Of a stretch of DNA of 64,000 nucleotides, positions 24,101-38,000 are shown piece by piece. The position numbers were made by a program, and so were the translations under genes. The notes beneath the pieces were generated by a model. It was given only the letters and a program-made list of their open reading frames with translations, made no database searches and was not told the DNA's origin. The stretch is from assembly GCA_019914945.1 (NCBI GenBank), contig CM034111.1, forward strand, positions 4,712,001 to 4,776,000, given 5' to 3'. Each line of letters opens with the position of its first letter. Positions within the stretch are counted from its first letter, which is position 1. The stretch comes from Typha latifolia (Eukaryota > Streptophyta > Magnoliopsida > Poales > Typhaceae).

Positions 24101-25908
24101 TTTTATTGGAAGAATCATGATCATATCATAGATATTGTGCAATAAGTGAAGTGCATAAGCTCCCTAGTCTTTGTTGGGGCTTTAAGGCTTAGTTATCAAA
24201 GCAAGGCCAAATATTTAACATTCCTAGGGTCAGATCATCAGGTAAATAGTTCAACCATTGTTCATCAATCAGATTGTTGGTTTATAAATATAAATTGCTA
24301 TGCTAGTTGACGTCTTGCTACTTTTGATCTATGCCTACTAGTTGATGTTTTGGTACTTTTGATCTATGCTTGTCTACTTAAAAGTATTTTAGTTTTTATA
24401 CATCAAGTAGCTTGCATAAAGAATCTTGGTCAATAAATTAGATAGTTAATTTGAAGATTGCCGTGCCAGCCGATATTTATCATGTCAATGTAGTGTCAAC
24501 TTGTGGCATGTGGTGTGCCGATGGGCAGTGGCACCACCTAAAGAACTCAAGAAAACTTCTTACGAGTGAGAAGGTCTCGTATAAGTTTTTGTCACTGCAT
24601 GGAGAAGGGGGATGCCTTAGCGGCCATTTAGTTTTTTTCCTTCTAATCGTATAATGAAGGTGGGAAAGTTTAAAGGATAATGGATGCAATCCATTATTGC
24701 AAGTTACTTTCCATTATCACTTAAATTTGGATCTGTTAATATAGTCAGATCCACTATCACTCAACTTAGGATCCATTACTATATTTTATGATCCACTATC
24801 ATGAGTCATAAACCCGTCATCTTTTTCGCCCTCTCCTTTGTGACTCAAAAACCCTAGTGGTGGCGATGACGACAATGACTAAGATGGAGAAGCGGCGGTG
24901 AGGACTTCCAACATGTTTCTCTCTCCTTTTTCTCTCTTCTTCCCCCATCTTTCTCTCTTTTCTCTCTCTTTTCCCTCTGGTCTTCTCTCTCGTCTCCTTT
25001 TATTTTTTCTTCTTACTCGTGCCAGCTGTGTTGGGCACAAGCCGTGCCACATGCATGGCAATCCTTGATTAGAAGTTCCTTTGCAATCTCCTAGGTCCTT
25101 AATAAAGACAACTGTACATCTAAAAGGTATAACAAATATATTGAGATCTTAACATATCTATATAAAAAATTGAAAGATCTATATGCTTCCTAATTCTATA
25201 TAGCATCAGAAATGTATTGTGATTTGTGGCATTATAACTTTTACCAGTTCAGACTAATAAATCTATAGATGCTTCTCTTGAAACTCTTGCTGCATAGCCA
25301 GAAGAGCTCCAATATCATCCTACAGCATTTTAGTTGTTTTAAGTTATGGATGCCTGTGTAAGTTCTTGTCTCCAATGGCCACCTATACTGCAGTACTAGC
25401 AATGGAGAAGGATTAAAAGTTGTATGTAATTTTATCACCTATACTATGTATAGTGCTACTGGTCTCTAAAGCAAGAATCAACGAGTTTTGCTATTTGTAT
25501 TCGTCATGTAAGGGACTGCTTTAGGTTATTGAGTAATCAATAGGTTTTCAACTGATTACCTTCACACAACCCCTCCAGTTCATTGTACGCAAGTTTCTTA
25601 ATTAGGTAAATTTTGTAGGCATAATACTAATTTTATTTAGAAATCTAGAAATTGACAACTTTACTACAGATTATTTCTCAGTATTCTCATGTTGTAATCA
25701 CTTCCAATTGACGTTGATATATATATATATATTTCTGAATGGATGGCATTTATGTTTCCTACAAAGCACTAGCGAAAGAAATAAGTTTGACTTCATTTAC
25801 CTTTTGCAGTGGGGATATGTTGTAATCACAACTCCTAACGGTGTTTTGGATCACGAGGAAGCAATTAAGCAAAATGTGGGTGGCCAGGTTCTAGGTTATT
25901 TCCATTAA
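21177..25908 (+). CDS. RPS15A: Ribosomal protein S15a (uS8), type II / mitochondrial-type form
   Basis: Three exons encode 129 residues: 21177-21306, 21830-21990 and 25810-25908. Intron 1 is 523 bp (phase 1) and intron 2 is 3819 bp (phase 0), both GT-AG. The protein begins [20 protein letters not shown]. It carries [17 protein letters not shown], then across the splice [16 protein letters not shown], then LPTRQ joined to [11 protein letters not shown], and ends [19 protein letters not shown]. Length and order match uS8 exactly. The RRILNDAL start and [20 protein letters not shown] match plant type II S15a rather than the cytosolic type I protein. In Arabidopsis the type II copies are found with mitochondria and are thought to stand in for the lost mitochondrial rps8. 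A cytosolic role cannot be excluded. The large second intron carries a solo LTR. The 24640-25060 part of this intron is low-complexity and unassigned. Confidence 0.93.
22243..23176 (-). mobile_element. Solo LTR, TGTTGGCAATT family, in S15a intron 2
   Basis: Read on the minus strand it starts TGTTGGCAATTAAGTG at 23176 and ends near CCGATCA at 22243. Both sides carry the same 6 bp, AAATAA (22237-22242 and 23177-23182). TTCGAA-type palindromes fill 22745-23080, including an exact GCGTTCGAACGC at 23068-23079. The TGTTGGCAATT start and GGGTTTTTCAC-type end resemble Copia LTRs. No internal domain is present. Confidence 0.85.
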
Positions 25909-26688
25909 GAAAGTCAGGACGTCATGCCTTTGTGCTACAGTGGGCCTTTGAACATAATCACAGGACTGCAGATTTTAATGCATCAAAATTCTTTTGTCTA
26001 CCTGTGTAGTTTTCCTACTGAAATATTTGGTACGAACTTAAGAGCACTTGTGCATGTTACCACCCTTTGAACTGATCAGTGGATATTTGGTCTTGCACTA
26101 CCTGCATATGATTTCTTTGCCCTGTTTGTTGAGAATTTCATAGCTCAGTTGGGAGTGGCAGTCTCTCGTCTTCGGTTCTCCAGGTACTAAATGAAGCTCT
26201 CCTTTTCATCAATCTAAGTCTTGCTCACTATTCATTGTCATACTTATAACAACTAATGAGGGTAAAATTGGAATTTTCTTGCAACGGCTAGTTTGCCAAC
26301 TTCTAGTTTTTTAAAAGCCTGCTCATCCAAACACCATATAGTTTTAAAACTCTATAGTCTTTTGACTCCATAGTAATAAATTATGTATCATTCTTTTACC
26401 ATGGTACTAAAACTCCATAGAAATTTTTTATATTATATCCAAACAGGGCCTAATAGTGAAAACATACAACCCCATAGGTTACCCTTTCTAACTTATGTTA
26501 CGAGACCTAGAGGTGAGAAGAAAATAACAACCTTTTTTATGCTCGTGTTCTTTGACTATATTCTTGTGCTTAAGTATGTAGGCTCCTCATTGTACAACAT
26601 TTTTCTCATTATAAACCATTGATTAACTTATGAATTTTTGTTATTGGGCCCTCCTCCCTCTTCTATTTAGAACAAAGTTTAATTTTTT
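25909..26688. other. 3' flank of S15a gene
   Basis: This stretch likely holds the 3' UTR and then intergenic DNA. The part at 26300-26460 has loosely inverted AAACACCATATAGTTTTAAAA-like words that suggest a small MITE remnant. No gene is recognised. Confidence 0.4.
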
Positions 26689-27138
26689 TTAGAGAAAATT
26701 ACAAATAAAACTGTAGATTTTGATTATATTATAAATAATCCCTCATTTTATATTTTTTATAAATAGGGCTAAATTAAGCCTTGTAATATCGAACCCCACA
26801 TAAAATTAATTAAAAAACCAAAAACTACTATTGTTCAATCTCAAATATCATATTAGGGGAGTGAATAAAGGTAATTTAGTCATTTAAAATAGATAAAATT
26901 TTCTACTATATATTTTATTCATTGTTAAATAAAATTAACTCATGGTTTTCTTAAGAGAGAAGTGGGACCTTAACGAGTCTCCCCAATTAAAGCGATTCTA
27001 CCTCTATTAGAGCCCTAGAACTCTTGTACAATATTAGCTTCGTCTATCATTTGAGTATCATTTGCTTAGTATTTGATAATAAAAAGAGGGAGCTTTATTT
27101 ATAATATAGCTAAAATGATTTCACTTATAATTTTCTCT
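26689..27138. mobile_element. MITE with ~60-bp inverted ends
   Basis: The left end (AGAGAAAATTACAAATAAAA ... ATTATATTATAAATAATCCC) is matched inverted at the right end (GGGAGCTTTATTTATAATAT ... AATTTTCTCT) over about 60 bp. Flanks TAATTTTTT and TAATTTTAT agree at 8 of 9 bases. There is no coding capacity. Confidence 0.65.
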
Positions 27139-29849
27139 TAATTTTATATTATTTTAATCCTATGTTTTACTTTGTTTAAATGTCAACCACCAACATTCCT
27201 TTTGTCTTACATATTAGAAGGTTTTTATCTTGACCCATGAGAAAAATACTAGCAGAAAACAAGGCATAGAGATACTACTATCAGAATGCAAAAACTTTGC
27301 ATGTGGTTATATTCTTTTCCAACTATCTTTTATTCTTTTCTTTAGTACTTACATAATTATTATAATTTATTGTGATTGAAACTTTGCGTTATGTAATTTT
27401 CAATGAGATGAGTTAGGGGTGAAAACGGATCGGATTAACTTCGACTCGACTGCTATCTGACTCAATTTAGAATAGATTCGGATTAAAAAAATTTACGTGA
27501 CTCTCTGATACGGATAAGATTTTTGAAAAAAGAAAAGATACGAATTCAGATACTAATATAGATATGAATACATGTTGGATAATTTCTCGAATATGGATAT
27601 CGGATATCGGTATAACCACATATATTTTAAATAATTTATAATTTTTAGTTTGCTTATTTAAATATTAAATATTAATATTGTTACTAATAATATGCTCAAT
27701 ATTCTTCCTAGAGATTGATTTTACTAATTTATGTGTATTTTACATGTAAAAAATTTATTTATTTTTGAAACTCTTAATATTTTGTATTCATTCTCTAAAA
27801 AGAAATATGATAATTCATTTAAAATTCGGTTCTCTATCTGAAAATTTTTATACTGTTAATAATGTGCTCTATATTTATTCTAGAGATTAATTTTACTAAT
27901 TTATATGTATTTGACATGCAACAAATTTAATTATTTTTAAAACGCTTATATTTTATGTTATTTCTCCAAAAATTTGTTTATAATTCAATTCACATACGTT
28001 TAAACTTTAATCATCTATTTGAAAATAATTCAATCCATATCCACATCCGTTTAGTTAGGATATAGTTTTAAATTTTGTTATTCCTCCATATCTAAGTCTA
28101 TATTCTACACATCTTTGCTAAATCATAGGGCTCAATTTATAAATAGTAAAATTATAGGGTGTAAATCATAATTTCATTATAAAAAATAAGGTGATATATA
28201 CAAATTTCCCATTTACACAAATGACATAAAACAAGGGTTGTATGTAAATATGCACTGTTTCAAGGGTATATGTAGTATAAAAAATAAAGAATGCTCTATG
28301 TTTTCTGGTGTCCAGTGCTGTCAATATATAGACAGATTTATAATTAACTATCTAATTTAAATAATTAATGACCATCATATTTCTTGTATTACACTTTTAG
28401 TAGCAGAGTGGAAATTTTTCTTAGGAGCAGTAACATTATTAAGTCGTTACAAAAATAATTTATAACTGATAGGTTTGTTCATAATGCTATATTTACTTTT
28501 TTATTCTAGAATTCAGGGAACCATTTTTTAATTTTAATTTCTCAATCAATTTATCTTAAAATGCATTTTATTAGTAACTAAAAGTTAAAGCAACAGACTG
28601 AAGAATCATAACTAATCTCAATACTTAAATTTAAAGCTTTAATATTAGAAAAAAAATGTTAAATAATTACTTAACTAAGTACTTTAATCATTATTGCCAT
28701 TGTTGCTCTTTGTATAAATGAATAAAATCAAATGAGTTTTTGGTGCAAATTATCTAATATTGATTGTAAACTATTTTTTTGTGAGAGAAAATGAGGGTAG
28801 AGCCTCAATTATAATATATTAAGAAGAAGTAAAAAAAGAAACGAGAAATCAGAATGCTAGATTAGAGTGGGATCAATCTTTGATTCCAATTGAAAAGTAT
28901 GATTTTCTTTCCTTTTAAATTATCCGCAAAGTAATTTCCATAAGGAAAATTGAAAGCATTTCTAAGAGCAATCCAACCGGGCTCCATCTCTTTTTAAGCT
29001 TTTTAAAAATTTTAAATTTGTCTAATAATTATTGCATTCAATAATTTTAATTTTATATATATTTTTTATTAAATAATCTAGTTAGTTAAACTGAGTATAT
29101 AATTAGTTTTACTAATTAATTTTTTAACAAAAATAGTACCATTGGGAAGGTCTACCTTTAAAATAAGTCTAATATTAATTTTAATTTTTTTATTATTTAT
29201 AAAAATGAGTCTAATATTTTTATTATTTATAAAATAAATATGTTTATTATTATTTAAAATCAATGTGTCCTAAAATATAATTACTCAAAAGTATTTCTTA
29301 ATGTAAATATTAAATATTAAAATATATTAGATATGAAATATATCAAATAAAAATTATATTAAATTTTATATTCCTTCATTCCCTTGCCTCTGCCATAAGT
29401 GTTTAATGAATACATTTCGAAGCTTAAAATGAGCGTCTCTATCTTGGATCTTCTTATGTCGAGTAAGAAATTGTTGAAATCGTTCATCATCATTGGCTTC
29501 CAGCTTTTTGACGACTAGAGGTTGAGTAATTTTGATATTTTAAATTAATGACATATAATGCTTATTTCGATATTTATTTCGTGTAGTATAATTTCGATGC
29601 ATTTAATTAAAAAATTAGTAATTTAAAATTACTTCTGAAACTATTGGATATTAATCTTATTTTAAAGATCTCGATGAGAGTTTTCTAACTATATATTTTT
29701 TATTAAAAAATAATAACATTAAGAGGACATATTAAGTAATTTAAAATAGCTATTATAAATATATATATATATATATATAATAATATTATTATTTTAATAA
29801 ATATGGAGACCGATGGAGTGCACCGAGCTCTTGGCTCCATAGACAATAA
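27139..29849. other. AT-rich intergenic DNA with repeat remnants
   Basis: The part at 27415-28090 contains repeated GGATAYGGAT / ATTCGGAT words of the kind seen in decayed hAT-like elements, starting TAGGGGTGAAAACGGATCGG. An AT dinucleotide run lies at about 29757-29780. No gene is supported. Confidence 0.4.
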
Positions 29850-30840
29850 TTTTCTGCTAGTTATCCCAGTAATCCTTTAAGGTAGGAATGTTGGTGGGGA
29901 CATGAAGTTTACTACCAAGAAATTATTTGGATAACTCTTCATGGAAACTACGAGACTCACCAAAAACATCAATACTAATAGATCTAATGTATCCGTTATC
30001 GCTATCAATGATAGTTTTATAAAGAGACTTGGTGGAAAAGATTTCATTAGGGTTGAATCTCTAAAAAAATCCTCGTTTAGATAGGTAAGAAATAATAGAT
30101 TGTGTTGATAATAATAATTTCAGTTGCATAGCTTGCTGATCATCAACAAGTCCAAGACAAGCTGCCAATACAGCAAGTTGCAATCTTTTGATTGCTGGCT
30201 GAGAATGTTAAAGGGAAGAGTCAAAGAAGAAGTCTATCTTTAAATTATTTATTAAGCCACAAAAAGTCTAGTGATTGTTGCTTGTTGGGGTATTTAATAA
30301 TTTCAACCTCTATGACGCTAGAAAATGGATGTGTTATTAGATAGAGATTCATTCAAAAGGATTATTAAGAAATTAAGACAATATCTTTTTAGGGAGAATG
30401 ATAATCCAACTGTAATAATTTTCACTACCATTTGAAAAGAAGTGATATGTTTATTTCTTTGAATGAAGGTTGGTACACAAAGATTTATTAACTAGTGCCG
30501 CTATAAATTTAGTCCAAAGAAGAGCCCAGTCATACCGTTGATTTGCAGCAACGGATTATATGGCGGGCTAAAAGATGTGCATACACGTTGTTTGATCGGC
30601 TTGTAAAGTCTATCATAATAGAAGAATTTAAAGAGATCAATTTCTTGCATTCCTAGAGAAGCGACAAAGCAAACCAGTCTATTCGCTAAAGATCCACTTA
30701 TCCATGTTCTCACGAAAATGTGGATATAAGGCATCGTGCTACAATCCCTCCAAAGCGACGCCTGTAACGGCCCTAGCGACAACCGTGGCGAGGTTGGCAT
30801 GATAATTGTTGAAGGCTTGTTTGTACCGAGCCTTCAAAAC
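29850..30840 (-). other. Unassigned former coding sequence, possible LINE or other retroelement
   Basis: The minus strand has longer than expected open stretches, notably a 99-codon frame at 30800-30501, and an IFSTKSLYKTIIDSDNG-like run near 30040. This vaguely resembles the end of non-LTR retrotransposon proteins. No catalytic motif is visible, so the identity is open. Confidence 0.25.
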
Positions 30841-32091
30841 TTCTCATAATATAGTAAAACAATGCGCCATCTCGGCTTAAGATAAACAATGGCTAAGTGA
30901 TATTTTATATCATAATATAAAATATTTACTATATTATAATATGATATATTTTTGCTAGTACCATTCATAGTGAAAAAAAATATAGAGTATAATTTGTTAA
31001 AATTTCTAAAAGTAAATTAGATGTAAATAAAAAATTAGAAATAAAATTTAAAATAATTGAAATCTCGCTAGAAGAATGTACATCATTGTCAGGAAATAAT
31101 TACAATTTTTTTTTTTTGCTGCAATATCTTGATAATAGTAATATAATAATAAAAGATCCTTTAAATCCGGCTATACCTTCGGAACAGCATAGCTTAAATG
31201 TGGGCCCGCAGATTAGAGAGCAAGAGGTGCTTTGATGGACCCCACTTGAGACGCGGCTATCAACTTTTAAGATGCACTTTGTCTGCGCACGCGGCGTTCC
31301 CTCGATTTTGGTTCCACTTTTTCTTTTTATTTTTTCTCTGAAAAATTACATTTCACACCCTATATTTTTATTTTTATGGTTTCAACTAATCCACCGTCAC
31401 CGACAAATAAATAAATAGTGAAGAGTCTTGGCATCGTTTAATTTATGAAAAAAGATAAAGTCTATACTTCGGTCAAAATAAATTGGAAGGGGACTAGTTT
31501 GGTCAAACACTCCAATAATATGTGATATACAACTAATCTCGTCTACGGACTTTTAATAAATAAAAAAAAATTCCTCAAGCTCAGTTCAAAAACTTCAAAT
31601 ATATATATATATACGTCTATACGAGCTAATTTTGACACCGGTAGGCCTAAAGTGATATTGAGTGTTAGTTTCAAGGGTAAAAATGTACTTTCGTATGGTA
31701 ATTATTCTTAGACAACAACAAATGAGTAGGGCCATTGTGGTCATTAAAAAAAAAACAAAAAAAAGTAAGGATGCAATATTACTGTATATTACTGTTCTGC
31801 CATTCCGGGTATAGAGGGAAGGTGAAGGAATTCTCACCTTCCCTTTTGGAATTTCCGACCATCCTTATTCCGGAACGAAGCAACGGGGGAGGAGCAACCA
31901 AACGGAAAGCCGACACCAACAATTCTCTTCCTGAAAATCCAAAGCTTCGGGACAATGTACATGTAATAAGGGGAAATAATCTAAACAAAGCTCTTCTGTC
32001 CCAGAAAGGGTCTCACTTTTCTTGGATTCGAGAGGCATCCTAGCTTAAAAAGGTGCCATTTTGGAGGCGACCCAGAAGCGAGAACGAAGGC
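30841..32091. other. Intergenic and leader of the PRM1-like gene
   Basis: AT-rich to about 31700. The 31800-32091 stretch is richer in GC and is the likely promoter and 5' leader. No separate gene is recognised. Confidence 0.4.
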
Positions 32092-35000
32092 ATGGCATTG
32101 CGCATCTCCCTCCTCCTTCTCCTCCTCCTTCCACTGTCTGCTTCTTGTGTTCCTATTGAGATCAAGAGGGCGCCCGTATCAGGTTCTTGCTCTTTCTTTA
32201 AAATTTTGATCTTATTGCTTGCTTTTAGCTTCTGGGTATTGTTTTTGCTGATCACAAGTTGTTAGCTTTTCCGTTCAGATATGCTTTTTTGGTTGTCTAC
32301 TGGGACGTTTTTTTTTCCTGGTTGTAATATCTGTGTAAGGAATAGAATTTCTTTTGCTAGAAAGATGGGATTTTTATGTGTGACATGAGATGGTTCTTAA
32401 TGGTGAAGCAGAAAATAATGGCTTGGTCGTATGGAGGAGGTTGGTTGCTGAGTCGCCTTCATCTGTAGAGCTTTCGGTAGACGATAGTTCCTTTCCCTTG
32501 GCTGCAGATAGAACTCATAGGAGGGACCCTTTAGATGGTTACAAAAAGTATACCGGTGGTTGGAATATTAGTGAACAACACTACTGGGCTGTAAGATCTT
32601 CTGCATCTCTATTGTGGGTTTTTCTTCTTGCTTGTTTTCGTAACTTTTGCTACAAGTTTTTGTAATTGTTTTGTTTTTTGCAGTCTGTTGGATTTACAGC
32701 GGTTCCCCTGTTTGCCTTTGCCCTAGTTTGGTTCTTGGGCTTTGGGCTGGTCTTGCTTCTTGCCTGCTGCTACTATTGCTGCTGCCGGCGCCGGAATTAC
32801 TCTTATTCTCGTGTGGCATATGCCCTCTCTCTGATTCTGCTCATATTGTTTACTTGCGCTGCAATGTAATACTGTTGGTTTAAATTAGTTTTTCCTTGAT
32901 TTTATGATCCTTCATATTAACTTGTTACTAATTTAGTAATTTATGTCCAATGCTGTCAGCATTGGATGCACTGTTTTGTATAAGGGTCAGGGGAAGTTCC
33001 ACACCAGCACTACGACCACTCTGAACTATGTTGTGGGTCAATCAAATTTTACAGTTGACAATCTTAGGAACTTCTCAGACAGTTTGTCTGCTGCTAAAAA
33101 AGTTGGAGTGGATCAGATTTTCCTCCCTGCTGATATCCAGAATAAGATTGATGCCATTGAGACAAAGTTGAACACATCAGCAAATGACCTTGCTAACCGC
33201 ACATCGAGCAATTCCAAAAAGATTCGGGCTGTGCTGAATACAGTGTATGTTTTCTTTCTTGCATTTCACACATGTTTCCCTTATATTAAAGTTGAATGAA
33301 TGTTGGGGCCTGCAAGGAGGTTTTTGAGGGAGTGTTCTGTTGAGTTCTATTGCTCATATGCTACTATCAACCTTTTTAAGCTTTAGGATATATCTGAACT
33401 ATTTGTATTCTCAGGCGGTTGGATTTGATCATAGTTGCAGCTGTGATGCTCTTTTTGGCGTTTCTTGGATTCTGTAAGTGTTTTACACATGTGATGACTA
33501 TTTAGACTGCATTAAATAAGGTCCATACGTTGCTCAGACCTGTTGATGTTGGTTTCTGGTTCCTTACAGTATTCTCTATACTTGGGTTGCAGTTCCTTGT
33601 CTCAATGTAAGTTGTATTCTGTGGTTAGTTATCTGTTTTGTTTTTGTAGGCTGATGAATTTCTATACTTTATGAGAGATAAAGAGTATTGGCTATTCTGT
33701 TTTACTCTGTCAATTGTCATGTATTTTGTTGGTTCAAATTTCTGCAGTTTAGTTGTTGTTGGATGGATTCTGGTGGCAGGGACATTCATCCTGTGTGGTG
33801 TCTTCCTTCTTCTGCATAAGTAAGTTATTTTAGTTCTATTTCATCATGAATAGATTCTTCTATGAAAAATTTGCATTCAGAAAGTAGCTTTTCACTGATT
33901 GGATGCAAAAATGACCCATTTATTAGTGGTAAATCATGTGTAGCTTTTTGCCAGCGGCATCTGTTTTATTTAACATTGAATAACCATATAGCGATGATTT
34001 TCCCCATAAACCACCTGCTACAACAACATTCACATTTTAAAAACTAAATATTAATTAACTAATTCCTTGTTTCGGTAATCAGTTTAATCTTCACTTCAGA
34101 AAGTCTTCACTATTAACCAATAGATTAAGAAACTAATTCTGTAATTCTTCACTGTTAATCAACAGATTAACACATTTTCCTTTAGAAAAACATTCAGCAG
34201 AATAATAGATAACATTCAACATATTAAGAAAATTAACAATCAACTGAATAATAGATTAGTAATCAACATTCAACAGATTACGCGATTAACAAATTAATAG
34301 ATTAAGAAAAAATGTAAAAATAATTCAACAAATTAACTGGTTATTAATTAAAAGTGAAAGGTGAAAACAAAATCGATAATTACTTTAATTAATTTCTGAT
34401 TTCTCTAACTGCCTAGTATAACATTAAGTTATAAGAAATTAAGAACTAACAAATTAAGACAAATTGAAAATAAAAAACAGTTTGGTGTGAGTGAGATTGT
34501 GACATAGGAGTGAGAGAGAGAGAGGGAGAGAGTGTGAGAGAGAGGGAAAGAGGACTATACCTTTGTCGCCAACCGTCGTCTGCTTCATTGTTGTTGCTGC
34601 ACGCTGTCGCTAGCCGCCACCTTACCTGTCTCGTTGTTGCTCACTGCCATCGGCCATGGAAGGGAGAGCCTGAGAGGACGATAGAAGAGGGGTTAGGGGC
34701 TTAGAGTTTTTGCGAGAGAGAAAGCAGTGAGAGAGAGGAGAGCAAAGAGAGAAAGAGAAGAGAAGAGCAGCAATTTTTTTCTTATATATAAGGTTAATGG
34801 TTAGTTATTTTTAGTGGATAAATCAGACCCATTTCCAACCCGATAAGGTGGGTTGGTGGGGCCGAACCGCCAGCCTACCTTATCAGGCCGCCCGGCGTGC
34901 CTAGCATGCGTGCCATTGGCCTTAGCGAGGCGGCCAGTGTGCCGCCCTGCCATGGCGGCCGCCAAATTTGCTTTTCAAAACCATAATTTAAGCCACTAGA

Positions 35001-38000
35001 TGCATTATCAAGTCCTGTTGACCCTAGAATTTCTTATTTAAGAGGGCAGCATTTGGTATAACAGTAACAATTTTCCCTTGCATCCAAAAGTTTAGCGGTT
35101 CAACTCCAGAACCATATTTACAGAAATTAGGATACAATTAGATGCTTCTTCCCTCCTATAACCCCATGTAGGTGGGAGACTCATTCTTTGGGATGCCTTC
35201 TTTTGTTCTCATCTACGTCTATAATGTTTGAAAAATAATTTGTTATTATAAGATGCTCTTAAATAGTTAAAGCTTTCTTTCCCTGGTCTATGTAGGATTA
35301 CATATTTCTTCTTTTAGGGAAGTTTCTAGAGAGAAGTTAGTATCAATCTCCTTGAATCTAGTAGCTTGAGTTCTTTAATTGGAAAGGTTGACAGTTATTG
35401 TTTGCAGTCTCAAAATTTTAAAAAGTCTAGGATGTGGATTTTCCAAGCTAATCTAATGATTTTCATCTATCAGCACTAGAAACATGTACAGTTGTAGTTT
35501 GGATCTTAAAATTTAAAAATATCTAGGATGTGAATTTTCCTAAGATAATCTAAGGAATTTCTACTGTTAGCACTAGAAAAACAATCACACATACGAAGAA
35601 GTGTTTTCATGTGGACAAATCCCCATAAGTTAAGAGTAAAGAAACCACAGATTTCCTTCTAGTATCAAATCAAACACTAGCTAAGTAGCAGTTATGAGAA
35701 AAAAAAGTATAGACCACTCGTCGATACACTCATAACTTGATATGTACCTTGCTTTTCTCTCCTTGACTTGCTGCCTTCCGTGCTTGATTTTCTACCACAA
35801 TGATCCTTGAGGCTAGCAAATCTGTCTTTGTAACCCTTAAGATAGATGTAGGCAAACGCTAAGTTCCATTGAATCAATTCTTCTAGTGATCTTTTATGAT
35901 CTTTTTAGTTTCTACTTTCTAGCGTTGGATCACAATCTACTCCTCTATTTGTTGAGTAGCACATGTGATAGTTTAGTCTCACATTAGAAAGAGAGTAAAA
36001 AAGTAGCCTTCACATAATAACTAAAGCTTTTATGTTTAAGTTGAGTTTCAAGGTTTGTGTCATACCTCGCTTCACTTAGACTAGGACTTCCCTTTCCTTA
36101 TAATTGGTATCAGAGCTAATGGTTCCGTAATCTTGGATTACTCCCTAAAGCTATTTAGTGTGAGCAATTCAGTGGCTTTGATAGACTTGTAGGCTCTTAT
36201 AGATGTGTCATGGTAATGCGATAGTCATAGTGCAGTGTGACTGATAGAGCTAAAAAGCCCTGGATTGGGCTTGAGCAAATAAGATCGATGTGTAAGCTTG
36301 GTTAGACTTAGTGGAGCAAGTGTCCTAGTCTAGGACATGAATGTGTGGGATTGACCTGTGAGCGTGTGGGCTCATGGTAAATTATAAAGAGCGGTTGATA
36401 GCATTGAAGAGTTAGACTCTTGAGACCGATGGATCACAAAATGCTTAGTTAAAAGTAGTAGATTGGACTCGAGAAAGAGAGTCGGTTGATGTTGGATTCA
36501 CATGTAAAGAGGGAGATTGTTGAGTATCATATGTGAGAGTTTAGTTCCACATTCGAAAGAGAAGAAAAAAGTGAAAGGTTAGTATAGATTTTTGATCCTA
36601 GATTAAATTTTTGGATTGAGTTGGATTCTAAGGTTTGTGTCAAACCTGCTTCACTTGGATTAAGACTTCCCCATACCTAAACACTTTTAGTATTTTAAGT
36701 TGTGTTTTCTTTAAAATGTAGAGAAGTCACCCCTTATTTCAGTCTACTTTCACTTTTTGTAGATATAAGAGAATCTTAGAATCTAGAATCGTCAGAAAAT
36801 CAATCCAAATAATGTCCAAATATGTTTGTTAGGTTTTTAGTGTTGGCAAATGTGTACAAAAGAATCTCAGTGCTTTTATACATGTACATGAACATTTATA
36901 TAAGTTTTGAAAAAATACGGACTTAAAATTTTTAAGATCTAGAGGAGATAAGTCAATGCATTCACACCACGTTCGCATTGCATTTGAACACACTTGGATT
37001 GCGTTTGAACGCACTAGGGATCGTGTTTGAACACGGGATTAGGTGTTCGCATTTACAGAGAACATGTTTTGACCATTCGAACGTAAACTCAGGCGTTTGC
37101 ACATACAGATAACATATTTTGGCTGTTCGAGCGCACATTGTATGCATTCACAGTGCGTTCGCACATACAGAGATAGTGTATTAACCGTTTGAAGCATCCT
37201 ACATTTGTTCACAGTGCGTTCACATATACAGAGGGGTGTATTTGCGAGTTCAAATGCGCTTGGAAAAATAAATCATTGTGTTTGAATGCACGTGGGTCGT
37301 GTTCGAACGCCCCTTCTTAACATGATAAGTTTGGACTTCCATGAGTTCTGTTTTAACTTGGATTTGATTTTATCTTGTTAACCTATATAAGGGTTAGGAT
37401 GCCCTAACCCTAGAGGTGTGTTGGTGATTCTTTTGAAAAGAAATTCTTGGAGTTATAACGTTCTTCCACCAACAAGTTTCGTCTTTTTTGCACAATGCTC
37501 CAAACTTTCATAAAGATTATCTAAATGAAGGATCAATTTTGAGCGTTACTTAGATTGGAGAACAATTACTGGAAGTAGTGAATCGCAGGGCTCTAACAAT
37601 CAAGATTGAGGAAAATAAAGTCGTGGGGATTGACGAGTTGTTTTATAATTGCTACAAGTTTAGTGATTGATTTTGATCTGAGTTTGGATCCGTAGTTTTT
37701 TCCTATTTGGATTTTTTCACGTAAAGATTTTGGTGCTCATCTTTGTTTTACTCTTTAATATTTATTCCGCATATTTATTTAAACAAATGGTTGAAATCAT
37801 TGTCTAGGGTTTAGATACATACACATGTCTAAATTTTTTTTCAATTGGTATCAGAGCAAGCTCTCTTACCTTATAGAGAGATTCACTAGGCATGGATTTT
37901 CAAAGAGATGGACAATTTTCAATTAGACCTCTTATTCCTGATGACTCAAACTATGAATATTAAAAAGTTATGATGAAAGCATTTATGAAGTCTATAGACG

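Noticed and set aside
24451..24654. A 67-codon frame in S15a intron 2
   Set aside because: It has no homology that I recognise and lies in an intron of repetitive character.
26140..26185. A TAGCTCAGTTGGGAG word resembling a tRNA A box
   Set aside because: No matching B box or cloverleaf follows.
36950..37330. TTCGAA arrays as a possible CRISPR-like repeat-spacer array
   Set aside because: The units and spacers are irregular, lie inside LTRs, and the genome is a plant nucleus.
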